A stretch of DNA of 64,000 nt from Flavobacterium sp. KJJ (GTDB lineage: Bacteria > Bacteroidota > Bacteroidia > Flavobacteriales > Flavobacteriaceae). This document shows positions 24,558-33,177 of the stretch, piece by piece (the stretch's first letter is position 1; the number at the start of each line of letters is the position of its first letter). The stretch is from assembly GCF_000708595.2 (NCBI RefSeq), contig NZ_JARP01000002.1, positions 558,001 to 622,000 on the forward strand, read 5' to 3'. The translations under genes were made by a program, and so were the position numbers. The notes below the pieces were generated by a model. That model saw only the letters and a program-made list of their open reading frames with translations, made no database searches and had not been told where the DNA came from.

Positions 24558-26223
24558 TTATTCTCTCTAATTTATGAGATATATTCTGGTTTTTATAAAA
24601 TTCAGGATTTAAAACATTATAGACTATTTCTGCAATTTGATATGCGAGATATGGAGGTACAGCATTTCCAACTTGATGAAATTGACTAGTACGTTCACCA
24701 CAGAAATAATAATTATCCGGAAAAGTCTGAATTCTTGCAGCTTCTCTTACCGTCAGGCTTCGGCACTGAATAGGATCATAATGAATAAAGTAATGACCGT
24801 CCTTTGAAATATGGCTAGTAACCGTGGTTGCGGGAATATTTGGTAATTGTACTCTAAATCTATCAGTAAATTTTCCCGATTCTACATTTTCATGATCAGG
24901 CAATAGATCATCTCCCGCTTTTTTATAATCTTCAAGACGAGGAAAGTTTTGATTTAACTTAGTATATCGCGCCGCAAATAAATATCTTTTAAGATCTTCT
25001 AGTAAGTGCTTTCTTGAAACATGCTGAAGAACACCTCCCAGTTGATTATCATTATACCAGTTGAATAAAGGATGTGCTTCATGAATCCTGTTTTTTGAAG
25101 TGCTAAAAAAAGGTATACCAAGACTTGTAGGGAAGTTTTTTACTATTTTATTATTTTGATCAGGAACAAGTTCATTTATCAAGGTGTTAAACTCTAGAAT
25201 ATGGTTTTGCCAGTTTTGTGCAGAGTCTTCCATATTTTGATAACATCGCTTCTTTTTTAGTTTGCCATCTTTATCAAATACCATCTCACTGTGAGTGAAT
25301 GATCTTGTAATTCCGCTTCTAATTATTGGCAGATTACCAATAATTGATTCCAGAGTTACTTGGTTTTTCTTTTGAAGTATATTAATAGGGCCATTTACAT
25401 CTTCTCTAATTCCCAACAAAATAACACGATGTCTTTTTTGTGGGATACCGTAATCCTCTGATTTAATTATGTAATCTCTGGGCTCAAATATTGGATTTCC
25501 TTCTTGATCAAATCTTTTTGGCTCTACAGTTAATGAATAAATTCGATATTTAACATTTTGTTCGTTATCAATAAAAGTTTTTTCTGACATGCAAGCATCT
25601 AGTGGATTTTTTAAGTCACTTAGGATTTTAGTAAAGACATTAGTTTTTTCCGTTTGAGCGGATAATATTCCTTTGACATTCTCCATAACAAAAACTGACG
25701 GATTATGTCTTGCGAGTATACGTAAGTATTCCTTGTAAAGACCAACTCTTTTATCTGTCTCTTCATTGAGTGTTAATTCCTGACGTCTGGCTCTTCCTAC
25801 CAATGAATAAGCCTGACAAGGCGGTCCTCCGATCAGTACCCAGTTTCGGTTTCCATTTAACGCTCGCTCAATTCTTTCATCAACTTCTTCATCACTTACC
25901 CCATTTACATCATTTTTATCTGGTTTCCCTAGTGTTCCACACCACGCTTCCTGATCTGCTTTATTTGCTTCATCAGGGTAATTATTATATAATTGATTTA
26001 TTGTTATTTCTCCTTTAACAAACTTGTAATAATCATCAGGTAGATTCCCAATTGGGAATTGCCTGTAAAAACTTCTAAGTTTAAGTGTTTTATGTGCATT
26101 TTCGTCTTTTTCTACAGATAAAGAAATCTCGAAAATTCTATTTCCTTCATCGTTCGTCAAAGATGAAAAGCCTTCTGCTAATCCCCCTGGACCAGCAAAT
26201 ATGTCTATAATTGGTATTGGCAT
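24550..26223 (-). CDS. DNA cytosine-5 methyltransferase
   Basis: A 557-residue methylase with the m5C motifs in order: I IIDIFAGPGGLAEGF (residues 5-19), IV IGGPPCQAYSLVGRAR (catalytic Cys about 138), VI FVMENVKGILSA, VIII QKRHRVILLGIRE. A long target-recognition region (about 290-470) follows, then IX SLTVREAARIQTFPDNYYF and X QVGNAVPPYLAYQIAE. All catalytic residues are present. A large insert between motifs I and IV (about 40-125) makes it longer than HhaI-like enzymes. It heads the defence operon. It should mark host DNA so the downstream nuclease modules spare it; the recognition sequence cannot be read from the protein. Confidence 0.95.
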   Translation of the reverse strand: MPIPIIDIFAGPGGLAEGFSSLTNDEGNRIFEISLSVEKDENAHKTLKLRSFYRQFPIGNLPDDYYKFVKGEITINQLYNNYPDEANKADQEAWCGTLGKPDKNDVNGVSDEEVDERIERALNGNRNWVLIGGPPCQAYSLVGRARRQELTLNEETDKRVGLYKEYLRILARHNPSVFVMENVKGILSAQTEKTNVFTKILSDLKNPLDACMSEKTFIDNEQNVKYRIYSLTVEPKRFDQEGNPIFEPRDYIIKSEDYGIPQKRHRVILLGIREDVNGPINILQKKNQVTLESIIGNLPIIRSGITRSFTHSEMVFDKDGKLKKKRCYQNMEDSAQNWQNHILEFNTLINELVPDQNNKIVKNFPTSLGIPFFSTSKNRIHEAHPLFNWYNDNQLGGVLQHVSRKHLLEDLKRYLFAARYTKLNQNFPRLEDYKKAGDDLLPDHENVESGKFTDRFRVQLPNIPATTVTSHISKDGHYFIHYDPIQCRSLTVREAARIQTFPDNYYFCGERTSQFHQVGNAVPPYLAYQIAEIVYNVLNPEFYKNQNISHKLERING

Positions 26224-26267
26224 TAGGCTAAATAAGATTAAATTTTTAAAGTAAATGATCAGATTAA

Positions 26268-26275
26268 CAAATATA
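26268..26275 (-). promoter_or_regulatory. -7 promoter box of the defence operon
   Basis: On the minus strand TATATTTG matches the Bacteroidota -7 consensus TAnnTTTG exactly and lies 45 bases before the methyltransferase ATG. No TTG is found at the expected -33 spacing; a palindrome occupies that region instead. Confidence 0.5.
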
Positions 26276-26296
26276 CTTTATTAACTAAATACATTG

Positions 26297-26314
26297 ATTA
26301 TGGAAAACCATAAT
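26297..26314. promoter_or_regulatory. 18-bp perfect palindrome upstream of the defence operon
   Basis: ATTATGG-AAAA-CCATAAT has perfect 7-bp arms and sits about 21 bases upstream of the -7 box, where -33 would be. It is a candidate operator for a regulator of the methyltransferase operon. No regulator gene is present in the operon. Confidence 0.5.
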
Positions 26315-26402
26315 ACATTAAATTTTTTATTTAGACAAGTATATTGATAAATAAAAACACAACATAGAGTATAAGTACGGGTTTTACGATTACTAAATAA
26401 AC

Positions 26403-28865
26403 CTACTTCCCCTTCTTCCCCCACTTAATTTTCATTTTACCTGCATCATCCACAGCCACTAAATGCAAAACAATTCCCTTTTCGCGGACGGCATCGCGCT
26501 CGGCTTGGCTGGACAATTGAGCATCGTTTTTAGAATTTCGGAGTGGGATTGTCAATGCCAGATTTGTTCCGCTTCCGAAAGAGTAAATACCTTCGGCATC
26601 GAGATTTAAAACGCTGGAACTGATCGTTAAATTATTAATATCGACCTGCTCGCCGCGCAATTTAAAATCCCCAGATAAATCGCTGAATGTAATATTCTTG
26701 ACATCGCGAAACGGAAAAGCAAATTTGCCCACTTTTACAATAGGTTCAAAGTTTAATAAAGCGCCTTGGTTGACATTGAAAGTCAGATTTCCGTGCATCG
26801 AATTGGTAATTAATTCGCCTTGACTGTTAATAAAACCGGTTACACTTGCCTGACTGCTCAGCCTGCCTTTTAGATTTTTTGGACTAAAAGAGGTGATGCC
26901 GAAATTGTTAAACGATTTTAAAAAACTAGAAATATCTACACGAGTAACCTGTGCGTTTGAGCTGAAATTAAAACTCTTGCCATTGGGCGATACAACGCTG
27001 TTAAAAGTAATGCTTCCGCCAGAAGTGTTGAGTGAACCATTTTTGATGATGAGCTTAGAATCAATCATCATGATTTCGGCTTTTGTGTTGCTGGCCGTCA
27101 AATGGTTGTATACTATTTTGTCGGCTTTAAAGTTGATGTCTACAATGCATTTTTCGATCGTACTTCGCAGTTGTTCAGACATGGTAACTCTTTTTTTAGG
27201 TTTCGATGCTGTTTTCTTTTTTTGCGAACTCGACAAAATACTCAAGAATTGTTTCATGTCGAGATTTGGGCAATAAATATCCCAATTTACAACCATTTTT
27301 TCAGGAGCATCGTAATATAAATTCAGGAAATTATCGATTTTGCCTTCCATAAAAACAGTATTGTTTTTGTGTTTGTAGGCAATTTTTTTAATCAGTAAAG
27401 CTTTTTCAGTAAAGTCAAGCTGAACATTGATTTTTTCAGCGTGAATGTCTTTCGGTATAAAATAAAAAGACGTATTTTCTACATTTACATTTCCTATAAA
27501 TCGGGGTTTTGTAATATACAGATCGACGATATCAAATTGGAATTTTAAATTCGCTTTGGCATGTCCTTCTGAAAACTGAATCCATTTGTCATTGCTCATT
27601 TCGTTGAGTCTGGTAACGTCAAAATCAGCATTTACCAGACCGGTTGCAATGGGTTTTTCGAGATTATTGATGGTTACTTGCGGTACGATAATGGGAATAT
27701 TTTGGAAATTTCCGGACAAGTGTGTTATAATTACAGCCGAATTTGCGTCATTAAAACCTGCAGAAGGCTTGAAATTATTGGTAAAAATGCCTTTAAAACT
27801 GCAGTCTGTCAGCAATCCGTCGGGAATACTTAATTCGTTGTTTTTAATTATCGCCTGAACCACAATTTTCGGGTCTCCTTCGGCATTAAAATCGCCTTTG
27901 ATGTCGCAATTCACATCAATTTCCTTTTTCAAATCAAATCGGTTTAATTTAGAACTGATGTTTCCCGACAGTAAATTCGAAGCATTTTTCCATAAAATAG
28001 TGGTTCCAATATTGATTCCGAAAAGCGCATTTCCTTTGGCTAAATTAAAAAAGGCAACAATGTCAAAAGCTTCAGTTCCAATTTTGAGATTTTCTGTTTT
28101 TACGTCGATTTTTTCTTTTTCAGAAGAATACGAAACATCAAAAGTTCCTTTGAGCTGTTTTTCTTTGGCAAAACTTCCGTGAACGGTATTAAAAGCCAAA
28201 CTTTTAATTTGAGTATCTAAAAATACATTGGTCTGCCAATCGTCTCCATCATAATCTACTTTCGTTTTTAAACTGGCCACATCAAAATCAAACAATTTAT
28301 GTCCAATTCTGTTGTCTAAAATAAAATGCACTTTGCTGAGGTCGACTTGATCAATTGTAGTTTCTCTATCCGATGTATTTTCTGGAGATTTTTTCTTTTT
28401 TGGTTTAAAAATATCCGAATTCGAATAACCGTTTTCGGCTTTATAAAGATAAATTTCGGCGTCGTTGATGAGTATTTTGTGAATGTTGATTTCGTTTTGT
28501 ATTAAACTCCAGACATTCAATCTCGCTTCAATTTCTTTGGCTTTCAGTAAAGTATGTTGGTGTGTTTTCCATTGTTTGTCTTTAAGTTCGACATCTTTTA
28601 GGGCAAGAGTAAAATTCGGGAAACCCGTTAAAAATTTATACTGAAAATCGCCAACATGAAATTCTCCATTTATATTTTCATTAATCTTCGTGTTGATTTT
28701 TGCAATGATTTCGGTTTTATTTCTATTAAAATAAACCGACAATGCGCCACAGACAATTAAAAGAAATGCAACAAGTCCTAAAACAAAGAAGCCAAAACGT
28801 TTGGCGTATTTTTTAAAAGGTGCTGATTGCAAAAAGGCTTTTATTTTATATAAAGTTTCTTTCAT
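26403..28865 (-). CDS. AsmA-family protein
   Basis: An 820-residue envelope protein with one N-terminal membrane segment (about residues 21-47) followed by a long, strand-rich periplasmic region. The AsmA N-terminal block (INTKINENINGEFHVGDFQY) and the late AsmA_2-like block (VTRVDISSFLKSFNNFG, LKGRLSSQASVTGFI) are visible. The family forms elongated lipid-conducting bridges between inner and outer membrane (TamB/YhdP/AsmA relatives). The basic C-terminus KMKIKWGKKGK is usual in Bacteroidota members. It stands alone at the right border of the defence island and has higher G+C than the island. Confidence 0.88.
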   Translation of the reverse strand: MKETLYKIKAFLQSAPFKKYAKRFGFFVLGLVAFLLIVCGALSVYFNRNKTEIIAKINTKINENINGEFHVGDFQYKFLTGFPNFTLALKDVELKDKQWKTHQHTLLKAKEIEARLNVWSLIQNEINIHKILINDAEIYLYKAENGYSNSDIFKPKKKKSPENTSDRETTIDQVDLSKVHFILDNRIGHKLFDFDVASLKTKVDYDGDDWQTNVFLDTQIKSLAFNTVHGSFAKEKQLKGTFDVSYSSEKEKIDVKTENLKIGTEAFDIVAFFNLAKGNALFGINIGTTILWKNASNLLSGNISSKLNRFDLKKEIDVNCDIKGDFNAEGDPKIVVQAIIKNNELSIPDGLLTDCSFKGIFTNNFKPSAGFNDANSAVIITHLSGNFQNIPIIVPQVTINNLEKPIATGLVNADFDVTRLNEMSNDKWIQFSEGHAKANLKFQFDIVDLYITKPRFIGNVNVENTSFYFIPKDIHAEKINVQLDFTEKALLIKKIAYKHKNNTVFMEGKIDNFLNLYYDAPEKMVVNWDIYCPNLDMKQFLSILSSSQKKKTASKPKKRVTMSEQLRSTIEKCIVDINFKADKIVYNHLTASNTKAEIMMIDSKLIIKNGSLNTSGGSITFNSVVSPNGKSFNFSSNAQVTRVDISSFLKSFNNFGITSFSPKNLKGRLSSQASVTGFINSQGELITNSMHGNLTFNVNQGALLNFEPIVKVGKFAFPFRDVKNITFSDLSGDFKLRGEQVDINNLTISSSVLNLDAEGIYSFGSGTNLALTIPLRNSKNDAQLSSQAERDAVREKGIVLHLVAVDDAGKMKIKWGKKGK

Positions 28866-29046
28866 CTGGACGAATTTTCTTAATCATTAAAGATAAGATA
28901 AAAAATTTTCTTAATTAAAATTATGATTTTCAATTTATTAGTAATTAATAGCTTGTCAATAAATGACTTATTAGTCTTATAATTAATGACAATACATTTA
29001 TAATCAAAACTAATTTGCGAATGGTGTTTGATTCGTATTTAATTTT

Positions 29047-29054
29047 TAAATTTG
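29047..29054 (+). promoter_or_regulatory. -7 promoter box of trxA
   Basis: TAAATTTG matches TAnnTTTG. A TTTG at 29027-29030 is the nearest -33 candidate, with a spacer of 16 bases, slightly short. The predicted transcript start is about 45-50 bases before the trxA ATG. Confidence 0.4.
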
Positions 29055-29108
29055 TAGTCTAGTTTGAAGCTTTTAACTATTCAGACGATAATTTAAATAT
29101 AAGATATT

Positions 29109-29426
29109 ATGGCATTAGCAATAACAGATGCTACTTTTGATGAAGTAGTTTTAAAATCAGATAAACCAGTAATGGTAGATTTTTGGGCAGCATGGTGCGG
29201 TCCTTGTAGAATGGTTGGTCCAATCATTGACCAATTGAGCGACGAGTACGCAGGTAAAGTAGTTGTTGGTAAAGTAGATGTAGATGCAAACCAAGAATTC
29301 GCTGCAAAATATGGTGTGCGCAACATACCAACCGTTTTGGTTTTTCATAACGGTGAAGTAGTAGGAAAACAAGTAGGAGTTGCTCCGAAACAAACCTACG
29401 CAGATAGTTTAGACGCTTTGTTGTAA
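29109..29426 (+). CDS. trxA: thioredoxin
   Basis: A 105-residue cytoplasmic thioredoxin with active site WCGPC in FWAAWCGPCRMVGP (about residues 25-38), the buried Asp in VMVDFW, and the cis-Pro loop VRNIPTVLVF. It has no signal peptide and the normal length. It reduces protein disulfides as partner of thioredoxin reductase. It is a single gene with its own promoter and a downstream terminator. Confidence 0.97.
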   Translation: MALAITDATFDEVVLKSDKPVMVDFWAAWCGPCRMVGPIIDQLSDEYAGKVVVGKVDVDANQEFAAKYGVRNIPTVLVFHNGEVVGKQVGVAPKQTYADSLDALL

Positions 29427-29451
29427 TCGTAAGATTATGATTTATATAAAG

Positions 29452-29479
29452 AAGGTTTGGCGAAAGTCAAGCCTTTTTT
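29452..29479 (+). terminator. terminator after trxA
   Basis: AAGGTTTGGC and GTCAAGCCTT pair (one G-U) around a short loop and are followed by a run of T. An almost identical hairpin follows the lipoprotein gene at 33.8 kb. Confidence 0.7.
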
Positions 29480-29493
29480 ATTGCTTTTAATTT

Positions 29494-29631
29494 TTTAAAC
29501 ACATAGAAACATAGTTTTTTATTTGAATATAAAAGGCGTTTCACTTACAGAAACACACATAACTATGGTGCTTTTAAACAAATAAAATGTCTTTTTTAAG
29601 TTTACAAAATCTATGTTTCTATGTGTTTAAA
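29494..29631. repeat. long inverted repeat with 21-bp perfect arms
   Basis: The 21-base left arm (29494-29514, core CACATAGAAACATAG) is exactly complementary to 29611-29631. The right arm runs over the stop codon of the histidine kinase gene and supplies its last codons (HLNT). It separates the convergent trxA and kinase genes. Confidence 0.85.
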
Positions 29632-31715
29632 TGATTTCTTTGAAATATAATCAAGAAAGTAGTTCCTACATCAGGTTTTGAAACGACTTCTATTTTGCAG
29701 TTAATTGCGGTTGCCAAATCCCGAATTAAATGTAATCCTAAACCGGATTTTATTCCGATAACCTCAGAATCATCGTAAAGGGCTTTGAATTTTTCCTGAC
29801 TGCCGCCCGGGCCGTTATCTGTTATCGAAAGATAAATTTGATTGTTTTTTTGCCAAGCCTTCCAGATTATTTTTCCGTTTGGAGTTTTATCAAGCGCTTT
29901 GATAGCATTTCCGGTAAGATTTCGCATTATGGTTTTCAGATAATTTTCATCTGTATTTAAAATGATCTTTTCTGGGTCTTCAAATGAAAGCGTTATGTTT
30001 TCGATATTTGAAAAATGTTTTAGAGTTTCTTCGAATAAACCCTCAACCGAAAATTGGTGCGCATTAGGTTTGAAGTTTTCCATCTGTCCTTTGCTCCATA
30101 GTAAAATATCTTCCATAGAAGATAATAAATTCTCCGCTCCAGTAATAACTTTCGTTTGCATACGCTGCGCTGTGGCTTCATCAATTAATTCTGGGTTCTC
30201 TTTTTGAAGATGTAAAAAGTGAATCAAGTTCGAAACCGGACTTCGCAAATCATGGTTTAAAATACCAAAGAAACGTGCTTTTGTCTTATTTGCATCATCT
30301 AATTCCTGATTCAAAAGCTGTAATTTCTGATTGGTTTTTTTGCGGTTTCGGCTCTGCATAAACAGCAATAAGACAATTATGCCAACCAAAATCAAGCCGG
30401 CAATTAAAAAGAAACGTTGTTTTTTTGCTTCTTCAATCTGTATGTTTTTAATTGTATTTTGTGTCGAAAGTGTTTTAATTTCTTGGCCTTTAACTTTGTT
30501 TTGATAACGTGCTTCGGCATTCGCAATACTTTGTTTCGCTGATTCCAGCATCATTTCGTCATTGGCCTTGCTGTAAATTTCATTAAAATCATAAGCTTTT
30601 TTCCAAAGTCCTAGCGCCGCATAACTTTGCGAAAGCTTTTTATTGATCATCACATACGATTCCTTGTCGTAGGTATAAGCATTTTTAGAGGCCAATGTCA
30701 AGATTTCAATTGCCTTTTTATATTCTCCTTTTTCATATAAAACCCTTCCCATTACGGTATTGGCTTCCATGATAATATCTTCGTCAGTAGATTTTTGTCC
30801 CAATAAAACCGCTTTTTTGGCATATCTGTAAGCAATGTCTGTGTTTCCTTCGGCAACATAATAGTCAGACAGGCTTCTGTTGGCAAAACTTAAATTAATA
30901 AATAAGGAATCTTGTTTGGTTGGATAGGTATAAATCAAGCGATAATATTTCTGAATGCTGTCGAGCTTTTTTAACGGAACAAAACATTGCAGGTAGTAAT
31001 TGCATAAAAAAGCGCTTACGTAAGGAGAATTTTTTACATAAGGTTTTGCATCGTTTAGATAATCGATCGCTTTATCGTATTGTTTCATTTTGGTATACGC
31101 AGCCGCAATCTGGCTGTATGAAATTCCGATGTTTTCGTAATTGGTCGGGCTTTTTTGAATTTTCTTTTTATAATCAATAGCCTTCAGCTGATACCCAATA
31201 AAAGTTTCATAAGCACCATTATCGAGATAATATTCAGCCACACTTCCGTAAAGAACAGCGTGGGCATAAACGCTTTTTGTGGTATCAGCAACTTTTTTGA
31301 TGTAATCAATTAAATGAACCCTTTTTGTAGTTGCATTAAGGGCGTAATACATGTAACTGAGGCGCATTAAAGTATTTACTTCTATTTTAAGATGTTTCGC
31401 TCTCTGGGCATATTTTAGAGATAACTCGTAATTATCAGCCGCTTTTTGATATTTGTTATTGCTGAACTCATATGCAAATCCTTTAAAATAATAGAATTTA
31501 CTCAAAAATGCTGGATGATTTTTAGAGAGATTTATTCCTTTGTCAGCCTGAATGATAAGTTTGGGATATGCTTCGATGTTTTTAATTTCATTGCAATATT
31601 TAACCCAGGCAACAAGTTTTTGATGTGTCGTTTTATAACGCGCTAAATTTGGTTCTTGTTGTCCAAAAACCGAAAAGGAGATAAAAACAAAAACCAAAAA
31701 ACCTATTTTTCTCAT
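29619..31715 (-). CDS. TPR-containing sensor histidine kinase
   Basis: A 698-residue kinase with a signal peptide (MRKIGFLVFVFISFSVFG). A periplasmic region of about seven to eight tetratricopeptide-like helix pairs (about residues 25-410; for example YDKAIDYLNDAKPYV and YKKAIEILTLASKNA) follows. A membrane helix lies near 437-457, then a short coiled coil. The DHp helix has His in FFGILNHDLRSPVSN, and the GHKL domain has NLTGNAIKAL, ITDNGPGG and GLGLHLIRDLA. TPR sensors coupled to LytTR regulators are common in Bacteroidota. The regulator gene ends 4 bases inside this gene's start, so the two are translationally coupled. The signal is unknown. Confidence 0.92.
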   Translation of the reverse strand: MRKIGFLVFVFISFSVFGQQEPNLARYKTTHQKLVAWVKYCNEIKNIEAYPKLIIQADKGINLSKNHPAFLSKFYYFKGFAYEFSNNKYQKAADNYELSLKYAQRAKHLKIEVNTLMRLSYMYYALNATTKRVHLIDYIKKVADTTKSVYAHAVLYGSVAEYYLDNGAYETFIGYQLKAIDYKKKIQKSPTNYENIGISYSQIAAAYTKMKQYDKAIDYLNDAKPYVKNSPYVSAFLCNYYLQCFVPLKKLDSIQKYYRLIYTYPTKQDSLFINLSFANRSLSDYYVAEGNTDIAYRYAKKAVLLGQKSTDEDIIMEANTVMGRVLYEKGEYKKAIEILTLASKNAYTYDKESYVMINKKLSQSYAALGLWKKAYDFNEIYSKANDEMMLESAKQSIANAEARYQNKVKGQEIKTLSTQNTIKNIQIEEAKKQRFFLIAGLILVGIIVLLLFMQSRNRKKTNQKLQLLNQELDDANKTKARFFGILNHDLRSPVSNLIHFLHLQKENPELIDEATAQRMQTKVITGAENLLSSMEDILLWSKGQMENFKPNAHQFSVEGLFEETLKHFSNIENITLSFEDPEKIILNTDENYLKTIMRNLTGNAIKALDKTPNGKIIWKAWQKNNQIYLSITDNGPGGSQEKFKALYDDSEVIGIKSGLGLHLIRDLATAINCKIEVVSKPDVGTTFLIIFQRNHLNT

Positions 31716-32419
31716 GAGAACAGGTTTAGATTTTCTTTATAACTTCTTCCCACAGGAATGGCAATGTTATTGTTCAATATAATTTCCGAAGAATTAATTT
31801 TTTGGATAAATTGTTTCTGAACTGCAAAACTCCTGTGAATTCTGATAAAAGATTGAAAATGATCTTCTTTCAAAAGATTTCCGATGCTCGATAAAACACA
31901 ATGTCTTTTTTTATTGGTAATAATCAGCGTGTAGTCTTTTAAAGCTTCGAGGTATAAAATATCATGCAGTTTTACTTTGGTCTGTTCGTGTCCTTCTTTT
32001 ATGTAAATAGTGTCACCGCCAATACTGGCTTCAAAAAGCAATGCTTTGAGTTTTATTTCCATAAATTCTTCAATACGGCTTACGGTTTGTGCAAAGCGAT
32101 CGAGTTTTAATGGTTTTACGATAAAATCCAAGGTTTCAATTTCAAAACTTTCTACAGCATGTTCTGGATGTGCTGTTATGAAAATACAGACGGGAATTTC
32201 TAAAGCTTGTTTTCTAAACTCGATTCCGTTTAAGCCAGGCATATCGATATCCAGAAATAAAATATCGACTTTTTCTTTTTCGATAAACGGAAGCGCTTCT
32301 TCAGCCGACTCAAAAACACCTAAAATATCTAAAATCGGAAACTTTTTAGCAAACGAAACTACCGTCAGTCTGTCTATTTCGTCATCGTCAATAATAATAC
32401 AAGTGTACTTTTTTATCAT
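31712..32419 (-). CDS. LytTR-family response regulator
   Basis: A 235-residue regulator. The receiver domain (about residues 4-120) has IIIDDDEID, the phosphoacceptor in ILFLDIDMPGLNG, and Lys in DFIVKPLKLD. The LytTR DNA-binding domain (about 135-235) has DILYLEALKDYTLI and FIRIHRSFAVQKQFI. It precedes its kinase with a 4-base ATGA overlap. The divergent gene 190 bases away encodes a lipoprotein and may be a target; no LytTR direct repeat was clearly seen, so that is conjecture. Confidence 0.93.
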   Translation of the reverse strand: MIKKYTCIIIDDDEIDRLTVVSFAKKFPILDILGVFESAEEALPFIEKEKVDILFLDIDMPGLNGIEFRKQALEIPVCIFITAHPEHAVESFEIETLDFIVKPLKLDRFAQTVSRIEEFMEIKLKALLFEASIGGDTIYIKEGHEQTKVKLHDILYLEALKDYTLIITNKKRHCVLSSIGNLLKEDHFQSFIRIHRSFAVQKQFIQKINSSEIILNNNIAIPVGRSYKENLNLFS

Positions 32420-32611
32420 TTGATTTGGTTTTATGTCGTCTGTCTATTTAAAATGTTGTTTGTCTATTAGTGGTTTTTCGCCCCGTTTTAATCCCGCAAA
32501 TTTGCCATGTAATTAATTCGTCAGATAAAAATAAAGTATTCTGACTGTTACAAAAATAATGTTATTGAATTAAAAACTAACCATTTAATGAATTATTAAA
32601 ATCAAATTACT

Positions 32612-33142
32612 ATGAAATTTTCAAAAACCATTTTTACAATCTTATTAGTTGCCATTTCTACAGTTTCATGCAGCAGCGATGACGGGGCAGACGGAGTTGA
32701 CGGACAAACAGGAGCAACGGGACCTGCAGGAACAGCAAATGTTATTTACAGTGCGTGGATAACAGCGCCAACAGCAGCAGCAGAAACAATAGATGGTACG
32801 TCAGGAATGTCAACAACTATTAATGCACCTGAATTATCAGCAGATATTCTGGCAAAAGGAACCATATTAGTATATGTTTCGTTCGGATCAGGTACTTACA
32901 CATTGCCTTACACATCAACGGCTGGCGGATTTGTCAATACAATTACAGCTATTTCGACTTTGCAAAAAATCAAATTGTTCAGATTTAGACATGATGCAGG
33001 CGGAACAGTGAATCTTCCAACAACGCTTAGCTGGCGCTATATTTTGATTCCTGGAGGTGTAGCCGCAACAGCAAAAACAGCAAAACTGGATTATTCTAAA
33101 ATGAGTTACGAAGAAGTTTGTGCACATTTTAATATTCAGTAG
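32612..33142 (+). CDS. lipoprotein with a short collagen-like stretch
   Basis: A 176-residue predicted lipoprotein (lipobox ISTVSC, followed by SSDD, an Asp-rich export signal typical of Bacteroidota surface lipoproteins). Just after it lies a short Gly-X-Y tract (GADGVDGQTGATGPAGTA, about residues 25-42) resembling a collagen-like stalk. A strand-rich domain follows, ending with a helix (KLDYSKMSYEEVCAHFNI). I do not recognise a named family or function. Surface location is inferred. It precedes a second lipoprotein whose signal peptide is closely similar. Confidence 0.8.
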   Translation: MKFSKTIFTILLVAISTVSCSSDDGADGVDGQTGATGPAGTANVIYSAWITAPTAAAETIDGTSGMSTTINAPELSADILAKGTILVYVSFGSGTYTLPYTSTAGGFVNTITAISTLQKIKLFRFRHDAGGTVNLPTTLSWRYILIPGGVAATAKTAKLDYSKMSYEEVCAHFNIQ

Positions 33143-33177
33143 CAAGAGTCATTTAATCATTTTTAAAACTAATTATT

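Noticed and set aside
15604..26402. Direct repeats or integrase marking a mobile element around the defence island
   Set aside because: I compared both border regions and saw no repeat and no recombinase gene; the island's A/T-richness still suggests transfer, but no vehicle is visible.
29093..29393. Two open frames opposite to trxA
   Set aside because: They are antisense shadows of a highly conserved gene.
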